Assembly (NCBI GenBank): GCA_021372515.1
Contig: JAJFUG010000051.1
Span: forward strand, 1-62,741
Length of the DNA stretch: 62,741 nucleotides
Direction: 5' to 3'
From: a bacterium
GTDB taxonomy: Bacteria > Gemmatimonadota > Glassbacteria > GWA2-58-10
Each line of letters begins with the position of its first letter. Position 1 is the stretch's first letter. The notes below the pieces were generated by a model that worked only from the letters and a program-made list of their open reading frames with translations, had not been told where the DNA came from and ran no database searches. The position numbers and the translations under genes are program-made. This document shows, one piece after another, positions 32,027-40,905 of this stretch.

Positions 32027-33810
32027 AACGAGAGCGCTCCACACGGACAGGCCGTGGTGCACAGGCCGCAGCCGGTGCAAAAGGCCGAGTTTATTCTGGG
32101 TTTGCCGGTCGCCGCGTCCTTCTCGATGGCCGGGCAGCCGATACGGAAACAGGCCCCGCAGGCGGTGCAGGTGTCGCTGTCGTAATTGACCGTGGGCCTG
32201 TGCTTGCCGCGCACCTCGGGCAGAAGCACGCAGGGCCGCTGGGCGATCACCACGGCTGGCCCGGAGTGCAGAAGAGCCATCTCCACCGCCTGCTTGAACT
32301 TGTCCACGTCGTAGGGGTCCACAGTGACCGCGAACTCCACTCCCAGGGCCCGGACAAGGGCACGGTAGTCCACCGCCGGGGCCGGACCACCGTCAAGAGT
32401 GCGGCCGCTGCCGGGGTTCTCGTTGTGCCCGGTCATGGCCGTGGTGCGGTTGTCGAGGATGATTGTCACCGTGTGGCCGCCGTTGTAGACCACGTTCAGC
32501 AGCGGGGTGATCCCCGAGTGCAGGAACGTGCTGTCGCCGATCACCGCCACCACGCGCTCCTTGGCCTCGGGGCCCAGGGCGCGTTCCAGGCCGTAGCCCA
32601 TGCCGATCGAGGCTCCCATGCACAGGCAGGTGTCCATCGAGGCCAGCGGCGGCAGCGCGCCCAGGGTGTAGCAGCCGATATCGCCGGTCACGGTCAGGCG
32701 CATTTTCTTGAGGGTCATGAACACCGCGCGGTGTGAGCAGCCCGGGCAGAGGACCGGCGGCCGCGGGGCCAGCTCCGGCAGTGCGGCGGCGGCGGCCTGC
32801 GGCTGCGGCGCGGCCACGCCGAACATGGCGGCCACGGTCTCGGGGCTCAACTCGCCGATGGGCGGCCGCGGAGCGGGCACTGTGGCCAGAGCCACGCCCA
32901 GGGCGCGGACCTCTGTCTCCAGGTACGGGTCCAGCTCCTCGACCACGTAGCAGCGCTCCACCGAGGCGGCGAACTTGCGGATCAGCGCGGCCGGCAGCGG
33001 GAAAGTGAATCCCAGCTTGAGCACGCTGGCCTCGGGCAGGGTCTCGCGCACGTAATTGTACACATTGCCCGCGCAGATCACGCCCAGCTCGGCGCTGCGG
33101 CCCTCGATCCGGTTGGCCGGGTGGGTCTCCACCTCGGCGCGCAGGAGGTTCAGTTTCTCCTCCAGCTTCACCCGCATGGTGCGGGCATTGGCCGGGATCA
33201 TCACGTTCTTGACGAAATCCTTCGTGTAGGACGGGGCGGCAGGCTCGCGCCGCGGGCCGCGGGAGGAGATCGACTTGCTGTGGCAGACCCGGGTGGTCAT
33301 GCGAAACAGCACCGGCAGCTCCAGGCGCTCGCTCAGGTCCCAGGCCCCGGCCAGGAACTCGGTCACCTCGCGGCTGTCCGCCGGCTCGAACATCGGCGCC
33401 TTGCCGAAACGGGCGTAGTTGCGGTTGTCCTGCTCGTTCTGCGAGGAATGCATCGAGGGGTCATCGGCCGTGATTATGACCATGCCGCCCTTGACTCCGG
33501 TGTAGGCCAGGGTCATGAACGGGTCGGCGGCCACGTTCAGGCCGACATGTTTCATGGTCACCAGGGTCCGCACCCCGCCCAGGGAGGCCCCGGCTGCCAC
33601 CTCCAAAGCCACTTTCTCGTTGGGCGCCCACTCGCAGCGCACCTCGGGGTACCCGACCAGGGTCTCCAGAATCTCGGTGCTGGGTGTGCCCGGATACCCC
33701 GTGGCGAACAGCACTCCGGCCTCCCAGGCGGCCTGGGCCACCGCCTCGTTGCCACTGAGGAGCGCTTTTTCGCGCAGGGGTAGCAATTCATCACGCACTT
33801 TTGTCGCCAT
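32023..33810 (-). CDS. iorA: Indolepyruvate ferredoxin oxidoreductase, alpha subunit
   Basis: 595 residues with an N-terminal 2-oxoacid-binding domain (ATGYPGTPSTEILETL), the PFOR-like middle, and a thiamine-diphosphate domain (VIGDSTFLHSGITPLLNVVYNGGH, then DNRTTAMTGHNENPG). The C-terminus has two [4Fe-4S] clusters: C-x2-C-x2-C-x4-C in CTACGACFRIGCP and again in CTGCGLCTTACPCG. It oxidatively decarboxylates indole-, phenyl- or hydroxyphenyl-pyruvate to aryl-acetyl-CoA, reducing ferredoxin. It starts at ATG 33810 and drives a probable operon with iorB. Confidence 0.95.
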   Translation of the reverse strand: MATKVRDELLPLREKALLSGNEAVAQAAWEAGVLFATGYPGTPSTEILETLVGYPEVRCEWAPNEKVALEVAAGASLGGVRTLVTMKHVGLNVAADPFMTLAYTGVKGGMVIITADDPSMHSSQNEQDNRNYARFGKAPMFEPADSREVTEFLAGAWDLSERLELPVLFRMTTRVCHSKSISSRGPRREPAAPSYTKDFVKNVMIPANARTMRVKLEEKLNLLRAEVETHPANRIEGRSAELGVICAGNVYNYVRETLPEASVLKLGFTFPLPAALIRKFAASVERCYVVEELDPYLETEVRALGVALATVPAPRPPIGELSPETVAAMFGVAAPQPQAAAAALPELAPRPPVLCPGCSHRAVFMTLKKMRLTVTGDIGCYTLGALPPLASMDTCLCMGASIGMGYGLERALGPEAKERVVAVIGDSTFLHSGITPLLNVVYNGGHTVTIILDNRTTAMTGHNENPGSGRTLDGGPAPAVDYRALVRALGVEFAVTVDPYDVDKFKQAVEMALLHSGPAVVIAQRPCVLLPEVRGKHRPTVNYDSDTCTACGACFRIGCPAIEKDAATGKPRINSAFCTGCGLCTTACPCGALSL

Positions 33811-33887
33811 GCCTTTTACCAGCCTGTTCTGATATTGAGATGGTTCCGCCCGGCGCGGGCGCAGATTGAGTCACACTGCGGCGCACA

Positions 33888-33908
33888 CTACGCCCCTTCT
33901 GGGCGTAG
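33888..33908. repeat. Hairpin in the iorA leader
   Basis: Perfect arms CTACGCCC (33888-33895) and GGGCGTAG (33901-33908), loop CTTCT. It lies within the predicted 200-base leader of iorA (start codon at 33810), in the 400-base gene-free gap 33811-34211. The rest of that gap holds the two divergent promoters and no open frame I would support. Confidence 0.55.
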
Positions 33909-34019
33909 CACGCCGTCAAGCGTGTACCCACGGCAAACGCCGGGTCATGGAGAGAGTTACAGATGTCTGCGGCGCGGCGGAGTTTGAATCCGGCGCGACC
34001 AAAGTTTCGGTAATCCGGA

Positions 34020-34048
34020 ATTTTATACCTCCACTGGCCCTCTGTCAA
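34020..34048 (-). promoter_or_regulatory. Predicted iorAB promoter
   Basis: Minus strand TTGACA (34048-34043), exact 17-base spacer, TAAAAT (34025-34020). The leader to the iorA ATG would be about 200 bases. Confidence 0.6.
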
Positions 34049-34122
34049 TGAACTTATGCGTATTGTTACGGATATGTTAAGACAGCGGCCTCCAATATGG
34101 AAAAAAGACCGGAGTAAAAGAA

Positions 34123-34151
34123 TTGACAAGCGCCCGGAGGCGTGTTAATAA
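34123..34151 (+). promoter_or_regulatory. Predicted trpB2 promoter
   Basis: TTGACA (34123-34128), 17-base spacer, TAATAA (34146-34151). It diverges from the iorAB promoter with 74 bases between the two -35 boxes, room for a shared regulator. Confidence 0.5.
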
Positions 34152-34211
34152 AATATCTCCCGATTTTTCACAAAGATGAATTGTACCATCAAACTGAACC
34201 AGGAAGGACAG

Positions 34212-35570
34212 ATGGGAAATCGGAGCATCACACTTTCAGAAAAAGAAATGGTGCAAAGCTGGTACAATGTGGCAGCCGATCTGCCCACACCGGTCGCGCC
34301 GCCTCTCAACGCCGCCACGGGCAAGCCCGCCGGGCCGGAAGACCTCGCCCCCATCTTCCCGATGGCCCTGATCATGCAGGAGGTCTCCACCGAGCGCTGG
34401 ATCGACATCCCCGACCCGGTCAACCAGGTGCTCAAGCTCTGGCGTCCCACCCCCCTGGTGCGCGCCTACAACCTGGAAAAGGCCCTCGGCACCCCGGCCC
34501 GTATTTACTACAAGAACGAGAGCGTCAGCCCGGCCGGCAGCCACAAGCCCAACACCGCCGTGGCCCAGGCTTACTATAACAAAGAGGCCGGCATCCGCCG
34601 TATCTCCACCGAGACCGGCGCCGGCCAGTGGGGCAGCGCCCTGGCTTTCGCCTGCAACAACATGGGCCTCGAGTGCACGGTCTACATGGTGAAAGTCAGC
34701 TACGAGCAGAAACCGTTCCGCAAGAGCATGATGCATATGTGGAACGCCGAGGTCTACCCCAGCCCGACCGACCGGACCAACTCGGGCCGCGCGTTCCGCA
34801 AGCGGTTCCCCGGCACCACCGGCAGCCTGGGCATGGCGATCAGCGAGGCAGTGGAGGACGCCGCCACCCACGATGACACCAACTACTCCTTGGGCAGTGT
34901 GCTGAACCACGTGATGCTGCACCAGACCGTGATCGGCCTGGAGGCCAAGAAACAGTTCGAGCTGGCCGGCGATTTTCCGGACGTGCTGGTGGCCTGCGCC
35001 GGCGGCGGCAGCAATTTCGCCGGTTTCACCCTGCCGTTCATCCCGGACAAGCTCAAGGGCAAGAAAATCAAGATCGTGGCCGCCGAGCCGGCCGCCTGCC
35101 CCACCCTGACCAAGGGCCCGTTCCGCTACGATTTCGGCGACACGGGCAAGATGACCCCGCTGCTCAAGATGCACACTCTGGGCCATGTGTTCGTTCCGCC
35201 CGGAATCCATGCCGGCGGGCTGCGCTATCACGGGATGAGCCCGATTGTCAGCCATCTGAAGGAGCTGGGGCTGATCGAGGCCCGCGCCCTGCACCAGATC
35301 GAGTGCTTCGAGGCCGGCATCCTGTTCGCCCGCACCGAGGGCATCATCCCGGCCCCCGAGACCACGCACGCCATCCGCGGCGCCGTGATCGAGGCCCTGC
35401 TCTGCAAGGAAACGGGCGAGGAGAAGTGCATCGCTTTCAATTTCAGCGGCCACGGACACCTGGACCTGGCCTCCTACGACAAGTACTTCGATCACCAGTT
35501 GGACGATTTCGAATATCCGGATTCCAAGATCGAAGAGGCGCTCAAGGAACTGCCGGTGATTCAGGGCTGA
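34212..35570 (+). CDS. trpB2: Tryptophan synthase beta-like protein, TrpB2 class
   Basis: 452 residues from the ATG after AGGAAGG (an in-frame ATG at 34176 lacks a site). PLP lysine lies in [14 protein letters not shown]; the phosphate-binding loop is [10 protein letters not shown], and [15 protein letters not shown] precedes it. The long N-terminal region before the core and the [15 protein letters not shown] segment mark the TrpB2 class, not TrpB1 that works with TrpA. TrpB2 condenses serine with indole, or deaminates serine, alone. Its divergent partners iorAB and the PaaK/ACT cluster form a recurrent aromatic-amino-acid neighbourhood. A strong terminator follows. Confidence 0.94.
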   Translation: MGNRSITLSEKEMVQSWYNVAADLPTPVAPPLNAATGKPAGPEDLAPIFPMALIMQEVSTERWIDIPDPVNQVLKLWRPTPLVRAYNLEKALGTPARIYYKNESVSPAGSHKPNTAVAQAYYNKEAGIRRISTETGAGQWGSALAFACNNMGLECTVYMVKVSYEQKPFRKSMMHMWNAEVYPSPTDRTNSGRAFRKRFPGTTGSLGMAISEAVEDAATHDDTNYSLGSVLNHVMLHQTVIGLEAKKQFELAGDFPDVLVACAGGGSNFAGFTLPFIPDKLKGKKIKIVAAEPAACPTLTKGPFRYDFGDTGKMTPLLKMHTLGHVFVPPGIHAGGLRYHGMSPIVSHLKELGLIEARALHQIECFEAGILFARTEGIIPAPETTHAIRGAVIEALLCKETGEEKCIAFNFSGHGHLDLASYDKYFDHQLDDFEYPDSKIEEALKELPVIQG

Positions 35571-35629
35571 GGCCGGAGGGTCCAGGCAGGCCCGCGCCGA
35601 TTGCAGGAATGAGGAATGCCGAGAAAGCC

Positions 35630-35656
35630 GGGGCCGGATAATTCCGGCCCCTTTTT
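35630..35656 (+). terminator. Terminator after trpB2
   Basis: Perfect 9-base stem GGGGCCGGA (35630-35638) with TCCGGCCCC (35643-35651), loop TAAT, then TTTTT. Confidence 0.88.
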
Positions 35657-35698
35657 ATCTCCACATCCGTTCAATCCAGCCCGGGGAGGCGTTGAGTT

Positions 35699-37153
35699 AT
35701 GAACAGCCGTGCCTTGCGTCTTGGCGCCGTGATCTTTCTCAACCTGCTTCTCCTGGCCCCGCTTGCCGGCTCCGGCGCAGCCCGGGCCGGGGTTCGCCGC
35801 CCGGTGGACGGGGTCCTGCGGGTGAGCCCGGTCAACCCGCGCTATTTCACGGATAACAGCGGACGGGCGGTCTACCTGACCGGCAGCCACACCTGGAGCA
35901 ATTTCTGCGAGATATGGGAGGGCCGGCCGGTCATTTTCGATTACAACGGCTATCTGGACTGGCTCGACCGCCACAACCACAACTTCTTCCGTCTCTTTGT
36001 CTGGGAGCACGCCACCTGGACCACCTGGGGGCCGGACAGCGCCCGCACCCGTTTCGGCCCGCCGCTGCTCTATCCGCGAACGGGCCCGGGCCTGGCCCTG
36101 GACAGCCTGCCCAAATTCGACATATCCCGTTTCAACGAGGCTTTCTTCCAGCGCCAGCGCGAGCGCGTCCAGATGGCACAGAACCGGGGCATCTACGTGC
36201 AGGTGATGCTGTTCGAGGGTTTCAGCAACCAGCGCAAGGGCGAGGGTTTCCGCAAGCCGGGCTATGGCAACCCCTGGGGCAGCCACCCGTTCAACAAGGC
36301 GAACAATATCAACGCGGTGGACGGAGACGCCAACGGCGACGGCGAAGGCGAGGAGATTTTCACCCTGCATGTCCCGGCGGTCACAGAACTGCAGAAAGCC
36401 TATGTCCGGCGGGTGATCGACAACCTGAACGACCTGGACAACTACATCTATGAAATCTGCAACGAGACCGACTCCACCGGGGTCGAGTGGCAGTACGCCA
36501 TCATCGATCTGATCCACCAGTACGAGAAAACCAAGCCCAAGCAGCATCCGGTGGTGATGACCGTGCCCTGGCCCGGCGGGAAAAACAGCACCCTGTTCGA
36601 CAGCCCGGCCGAGGCGATCGCACCCAACCCGGACGGTGGCAGGAACCTCTACCGCGGGACCTATCCCCCGGCGGAGGGGAAAAAGGTGATCTTCGCCGAC
36701 ACGGACCACCTCTGGGGCCACGGCGGCAACGCGGACTGGGCCTGGAAAGCCTTCACCAGCGGCTACAACCCGATGTTCATGGACCCGTTCGTGCCCCTGC
36801 CGCAGTTCCCGCGCGACAACAATTACCCGGACTATCCCGACTGGGAGCCGCTGCGCGTGGCCCTGGGGCAAACCCTGATGTTCGCCGAGCGCATGGACCT
36901 CGTCGCCATGACCCCGCACCCGGAACTGGCCTCCAGCGGGTTCTGCCTGGCCTCGGAGCGCGAGCGCCTGATCTATCTGGGCGAGGGCGGCGCGCTGAGC
37001 ACCGACCTGTCCGCCATGCCCGGAGAGCTGACCGCCGAATGGTTCAGCCCGGCCTTTGGCGCGGTCACCGACATCTGGCGGGTCCAGGGCGGCGGGAAGC
37101 TTGAGCTGCGGGCGCCCTACGAGGGCCCGGCTGTGCTGTACATCCACCATTGA
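35699..37153 (+). CDS. Secreted DUF4038-like glycoside hydrolase, copy 1
   Basis: 484 residues with a signal peptide (hydrophobic 10-25, G-A-A-R-A near 30). The mature protein starts DGVLRVSPVNPRYFTDNSG and has TIM-barrel-type motifs: YLTGSHTWSNFCEIW, YLDWLDRHNHNFFRLFVWEHATW and YIYEICNET. The last is where clan GH-A enzymes keep the acid/base Glu (NE). DTDHLWG later may carry the nucleophile region. The C-terminal GGGKLELRAPYEG looks like the beta-sandwich found after DUF4038 domains. It should hydrolyse a plant or microbial glycan in the periplasm or outside; specificity unknown. The next gene is a tandem paralogue. Confidence 0.8.
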   Translation: MNSRALRLGAVIFLNLLLLAPLAGSGAARAGVRRPVDGVLRVSPVNPRYFTDNSGRAVYLTGSHTWSNFCEIWEGRPVIFDYNGYLDWLDRHNHNFFRLFVWEHATWTTWGPDSARTRFGPPLLYPRTGPGLALDSLPKFDISRFNEAFFQRQRERVQMAQNRGIYVQVMLFEGFSNQRKGEGFRKPGYGNPWGSHPFNKANNINAVDGDANGDGEGEEIFTLHVPAVTELQKAYVRRVIDNLNDLDNYIYEICNETDSTGVEWQYAIIDLIHQYEKTKPKQHPVVMTVPWPGGKNSTLFDSPAEAIAPNPDGGRNLYRGTYPPAEGKKVIFADTDHLWGHGGNADWAWKAFTSGYNPMFMDPFVPLPQFPRDNNYPDYPDWEPLRVALGQTLMFAERMDLVAMTPHPELASSGFCLASERERLIYLGEGGALSTDLSAMPGELTAEWFSPAFGAVTDIWRVQGGGKLELRAPYEGPAVLYIHH

Positions 37154-37172
37154 GAGGAGCGGGAGGTGAGCG

Positions 37173-38612
37173 ATGAAAATCTTCAGCCTGAGCCGGACCG
37201 TCACATTCGGCCTTCTGCTGGCGGCCCTGGCCGCCTCGGCTGGCCGCGCCGCCAACCCGCCGGTGGATGGAGTCCTGCGGGTCAGCCCGGTGAACCCGCG
37301 CTATTTCACGGATAACAGCGGGCGCGCGGTCTACCTGACCGGCAGCCACACCTGGAGCAATTTCTGCGAGATATGGAACGGCGCCCCGGTGGTGTTCGAT
37401 TACGAGGCCTACCTCGACTGGCTGGAGCGCTACAACCACAATTTCTTCCGTCTCTGGACCTGGGAGAACGCCACCTGGTCGAGTTCCGAAAGCGACACCC
37501 TCCGCGACCGCTACGGCCCGCCGCTCCTCTATCCGCGCACCGGTCCCGGCCTGGCCCTGGACAGCCTGCCCAGGTTCGACGTGAGCCGGTTCAACGAGGC
37601 CTTTTTCAGCCGGCTGCGCGAACGGGTCGAGCTGGCCCAGCGGCGCGGGTTCTACGTACAGGTGATGCTGTTCCAGGGCTGGAGCATCCAGCACAAGAGC
37701 GAGCAACCACTCAAACCCGGCCAGGGCAATCCCTGGAAGGGGCACCCGTTCAACCGGAATAACAATATCAACGGCATTGACGGCGACCTGGACCATGACG
37801 GACAGGGGCAGGAGGCCTACACCCTGCGCGTGCCCGGGATCAACGAGCTGCAGAAAGCCTACATCCGGCGGGTGATCGACACCCTGAACGACCTGGACAA
37901 CTACATCTACGAAATCTGCAACGAGAGCGACACTACCGGCGTGGCCTGGCACTACGCCATGATCGATTACATCCATCAATACGAGAAAGCCAAGCCCAAG
38001 CAGCACCCGGTGGTGACGACCGTGCCCTGGCCTTTCGGCGACAACCGCACTCTGTACGGCAGCCCAGCCGAGGCGGTGGCCCCCAACTGTGCGGGCGAAC
38101 AGAAACTCTACAAGGAAGTTTTTCCCCCTGCGGACGGACGGAAGGTAGTGTTCCTCGACACGGACCACCTCTGGGGCATCGGCGGCAACGCCGACTGGGC
38201 CTGGAAAGCGTTCATTAGCGGCTGCAACCCGATGTTCATGGACCCGCTGATGACGCTGACACACATCCCGCCGCTGGACATGTTCCCGCCCGACTCGGTC
38301 TGGGAGCCGCTGCGGGTGGCCCTGGGCCAGACCCGCATGTTCGCGGAGAGGATGGACCTGATCGCCATGGCCCCGCACCCGGAGCTGGCCTCCAGCGGGT
38401 TCTGCCTGGCCTCGGAGCGAGAGCGGCTGGTCTACGTGGGCGGCGGCGGCGCGGTGAGCGCCGACCTGTCCGCCATGCCCGGCGAGCTGACTGTGGAGTG
38501 GTTCAGCCCGTCCTTAGGCGCGGTCACCGACATCTGGCAAGTCCGGGGCGGCGGGAAACTGGAACTGCGGGCGCCTTACGAGGGCCCGGCCGTGCTGTAC
38601 ATACACCGCTGA
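37173..38612 (+). CDS. Secreted DUF4038-like glycoside hydrolase, copy 2
   Basis: 479 residues, 19 bases after copy 1 and very similar through the whole length (same start block, the same YEICNE motif, and the same GFCLASERERL and GGKLELRAPYEG C-terminal parts). Differences cluster around the presumed substrate cleft (NGAPVVFDYEAYLDWLER, QGWSIQHKSEQPLKPG versus EGFSNQRKGEGFRKPG), suggesting a changed specificity rather than a dead copy. Signal peptide at residues 1-24. All motif residues seen in copy 1 are kept. Confidence 0.8.
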   Translation: MKIFSLSRTVTFGLLLAALAASAGRAANPPVDGVLRVSPVNPRYFTDNSGRAVYLTGSHTWSNFCEIWNGAPVVFDYEAYLDWLERYNHNFFRLWTWENATWSSSESDTLRDRYGPPLLYPRTGPGLALDSLPRFDVSRFNEAFFSRLRERVELAQRRGFYVQVMLFQGWSIQHKSEQPLKPGQGNPWKGHPFNRNNNINGIDGDLDHDGQGQEAYTLRVPGINELQKAYIRRVIDTLNDLDNYIYEICNESDTTGVAWHYAMIDYIHQYEKAKPKQHPVVTTVPWPFGDNRTLYGSPAEAVAPNCAGEQKLYKEVFPPADGRKVVFLDTDHLWGIGGNADWAWKAFISGCNPMFMDPLMTLTHIPPLDMFPPDSVWEPLRVALGQTRMFAERMDLIAMAPHPELASSGFCLASERERLVYVGGGGAVSADLSAMPGELTVEWFSPSLGAVTDIWQVRGGGKLELRAPYEGPAVLYIHR

Positions 38613-38656
38613 GCGCGGCACGGGGAACAAAGAGCGTGCGCGGCCAGTATTTATTG

Positions 38657-38682
38657 TCAGCCGGGCCGCACGGCCCGGCTGA
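38657..38682. repeat. 26-base near-perfect palindrome after the glycosidase pair
   Basis: Arms TCAGCCGGGCCG (38657-38668) and CGGCCCGGCTGA (38671-38682) around a two-base loop. The core CCGGGCCG-CA-CGGCCCGG is the exact reverse complement of a palindrome at 55682-55699. It may act as terminator or REP-like element; no T run follows. Confidence 0.65.
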
Positions 38683-38784
38683 ATTGTAATCGGGAAAAGT
38701 TGTCTTTTGGCGCCCGAGAGTTTAATTTGAGCGTAACGGCTGCGCGGGGCAGCCTGACACTTATCTCAGGACGGACCGAACCGT

Positions 38785-40380
38785 ATGCGTTTCAAACCCA
38801 CTGTCGCGCACTATCTCGTTGTCGGACTTAGCGTTCTGCTGCTGAGCGGGGGCTGTTTCAGCCTGAGCATCCCGTTCCTGACCAAGGGCGGGCCGTCCGA
38901 CGATTTAAAGCCTACCGAGCGCGAGTTCCCGCGCGACAACGTGTTTATCGGTTATGACGGGGACGGCAAGCCGATCGTGGAGCTGCGGCTGGTCAAGCAG
39001 GAGGTGAGCAAGGACGGCCTCGTGATCACCACCCGCCTGTTCCCGACCGAGAATTTCAAGGTCCGCAACATTTTCCGCGGCCTGCGCAGCATCAACTACT
39101 ACCCCATCGAGCGTCGGTTCCACCGTCTGGAACTCAAGTACGGCAAGCGCAAGCTCAAGGCCAAGGTCAAGACCAACCTCGAGGTGCGCGACCAGAAGCC
39201 GCTGGATGCCCTGTTCGAGAAATCCGGAGTGTTCCATCTCCTGCCCGACACGATCGACATGGCCGAGTTGAAATTCCAGGATGTAAAGCGCTGGGGCAGG
39301 ATGAGCGAGCAGAACCTGGCGGAGTGGTACGAGGACAAGGAAAACTACCTGGAGGAGTTGGACCGCCGTCAGCGCCGCTCCGACCTGGTCGAGAGCTACC
39401 GCCGCCGCATGAAGCGCGACTACACCCAGACTTTCAGCCAGTACGACTCGCTGTATGTCACCACGAACAACACCTATGTCTACCTGGAGAAGGATGTCAA
39501 TTCCGATATCCTGTTCGTGATGAACACGGGTGACCGGATCGATTACGGCGTTTCAGACGGGCTTTGGGTGGAGGTCCCGCTGGAGGGGGAGCAGATCAAG
39601 ACCTACACCCCGATGCTGGAGGCCCGCCGTCAGAAAGCCCTGGTCCGCTGGCGTCAGCAGCGTCAGGCCGCGCGTAGCGGCCGTCGCACCCCCACCGCGG
39701 CGCCCTCCGGACCGGGCGGCGCCGGCGGCGCCGAGACGGAACAGGATACGACATTCAAGAACACGGCCTATGTCCTGGACGTGATGGTCCAGCCCAGCTA
39801 CCGGCAGGCCGTGGCCTGGGAGACAGAGACGATGCAGACGCCGGCGGATGTCCCGCTGTTCGCCCAGGTGCTGCAGGACCGCGAGAAAGAACGCCTCGCC
39901 CGGCTGGATTCCATCGCCAAGGCGTACACCGACTCGCTGACCCGGATCAAGGCGCGGGAGGATTCACTGGCGCGGGCGCAGTTTGTCAAGGACAGCACTG
40001 CCACCGCGGTCCGTGACAGTCTGGCCGCAGCGAAAAAAGTCCCCGCCGTGGCAGGCGACAGTCTGGGCGCGGCCGGCAAGGCCGCCGCGACCCCGCAGCA
40101 GGCCAAGGCCGGCGCCGACAGCAGCGCCGCAGCCAAGCCGGTCCCGGCCAAGCCGGCCGTGGCGCACCCCGATTCAGCCCATCACCCGGCCGCAGATTCG
40201 GTCCGCTCCGGTGCGCCGCCACCGTCCCCAGCCGCGCAGTCTGCGCACAAGGACACGAGCGCCGTGAAACCGAAAGCGGACAGCACCTCGGCCCCGCCTC
40301 CAGCCGTCGCGGGGCCTGCCGCAGCGTTGCCCGCGGCCGCCGACACCAGCGCCGCCCCCCCGCCGTCAAGCTCGCCCTGA
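38785..40380 (+). CDS. Lipoprotein with long Ala/Pro/Lys-rich tail, unknown function
   Basis: 531 residues. The signal ends in the lipobox L-S-G-G-C (Cys about 24). Residues 50-300 form a folded domain with an arginine-rich region (RLELKYGKRKLKAKVKTNL), a YDSLYVTTNNTYVYLEKD strand block and DSDILFVMNTGDRI. From about 305 to the end the sequence turns into alanine/proline/lysine/serine low-complexity repeats, interrupted by a conserved helix (QVLQDREKERLARLDSIAKAY). The tail resembles cell-wall-spanning or periplasmic linkers. I recognise no family. It precedes a small membrane protein by 84 bases. Confidence 0.72.
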   Translation: MRFKPTVAHYLVVGLSVLLLSGGCFSLSIPFLTKGGPSDDLKPTEREFPRDNVFIGYDGDGKPIVELRLVKQEVSKDGLVITTRLFPTENFKVRNIFRGLRSINYYPIERRFHRLELKYGKRKLKAKVKTNLEVRDQKPLDALFEKSGVFHLLPDTIDMAELKFQDVKRWGRMSEQNLAEWYEDKENYLEELDRRQRRSDLVESYRRRMKRDYTQTFSQYDSLYVTTNNTYVYLEKDVNSDILFVMNTGDRIDYGVSDGLWVEVPLEGEQIKTYTPMLEARRQKALVRWRQQRQAARSGRRTPTAAPSGPGGAGGAETEQDTTFKNTAYVLDVMVQPSYRQAVAWETETMQTPADVPLFAQVLQDREKERLARLDSIAKAYTDSLTRIKAREDSLARAQFVKDSTATAVRDSLAAAKKVPAVAGDSLGAAGKAAATPQQAKAGADSSAAAKPVPAKPAVAHPDSAHHPAADSVRSGAPPPSPAAQSAHKDTSAVKPKADSTSAPPPAVAGPAAALPAAADTSAAPPPSSSP

Positions 40381-40464
40381 TCCGGCGGCAACGGCAGGCA
40401 TTTCTGTTCCCGGGCTTCGAGTCCGGCTGGCAAGCGTTCTGGAATCAAGGGGAGCGTTCAACGG

Positions 40465-40740
40465 ATGCACTGGGTGGACAGCCACATCATGCAGCTTTCG
40501 TACTACATCGATTTCCTGAGCGAGTCCCTGCCGGTCGTACTGACCGTGGCCGTGATCTTCACTTTTTTCATCGTCCAGAGCTTCAGCCGCAAGCTCGACC
40601 GTATGTCTTTCTTTCTCGACCGGATAGACAACCATCTGAGCGAGATCGCCTACCTGCTGAAACGCCAGGAAAAGAACGAGGACCCGGGCCAGTCCGGCCA
40701 TCCGGACAAACCATCCGGGAACTATGACAAACGGGAATGA
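40465..40740 (+). CDS. Small single-pass membrane protein
   Basis: 91 residues: a short N-terminus (MHWVDSHIMQLSYYIDFLS), one transmembrane helix at about 23-43 (PVVLTVAVIFTFFIVQSFS), then a basic coiled-coil-like helix (RKLDRMSFFLDRIDNHLSEIAYLLKR) and a disordered tail. No family recognised. It follows the Ala/Pro-rich lipoprotein on the same strand and may be its membrane partner. Confidence 0.68.
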   Translation: MHWVDSHIMQLSYYIDFLSESLPVVLTVAVIFTFFIVQSFSRKLDRMSFFLDRIDNHLSEIAYLLKRQEKNEDPGQSGHPDKPSGNYDKRE

Positions 40741-40752
40741 TTCCCCGACGCC

Positions 40753-40905
40753 TCAGTGGTTTCGGCTGTGGTAGATCGTGGCCACCACGCCGCCGAACAG
40801 AAGCAGTACCAGGGAATAGGGAGGGAAAAATGGGATGCTGAGCACGCCGATGTAGAATGACAGCCAGCCGATGCTTTCCAGACTCAGTCTACTTTTTCCT
40901 GCCAT
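40753..40905 (-). CDS. 50-residue two-helix membrane protein
   Basis: A short gene with an ATG at 40905 overlapping by 17 bases the end of the upstream TPR gene on minus. The product starts MAGKSRLSLESIG and has two hydrophobic segments (about 13-27 and 30-44), followed by a short polar end (TIYHSRNH). Stop at 40753. GGTGGA upstream gives a weak ribosome site, consistent with translational coupling. No family known. The next plus-strand gene ends 13 bases away. Confidence 0.55.
   Translation of the reverse strand: MAGKSRLSLESIGWLSFYIGVLSIPFFPPYSLVLLLFGGVVATIYHSRNH

Noticed and set aside
34236-35495. 419-codon minus frame opposite trpB2
   Set aside because: Shadow; the plus frame has the PLP lysine motif and terminator.
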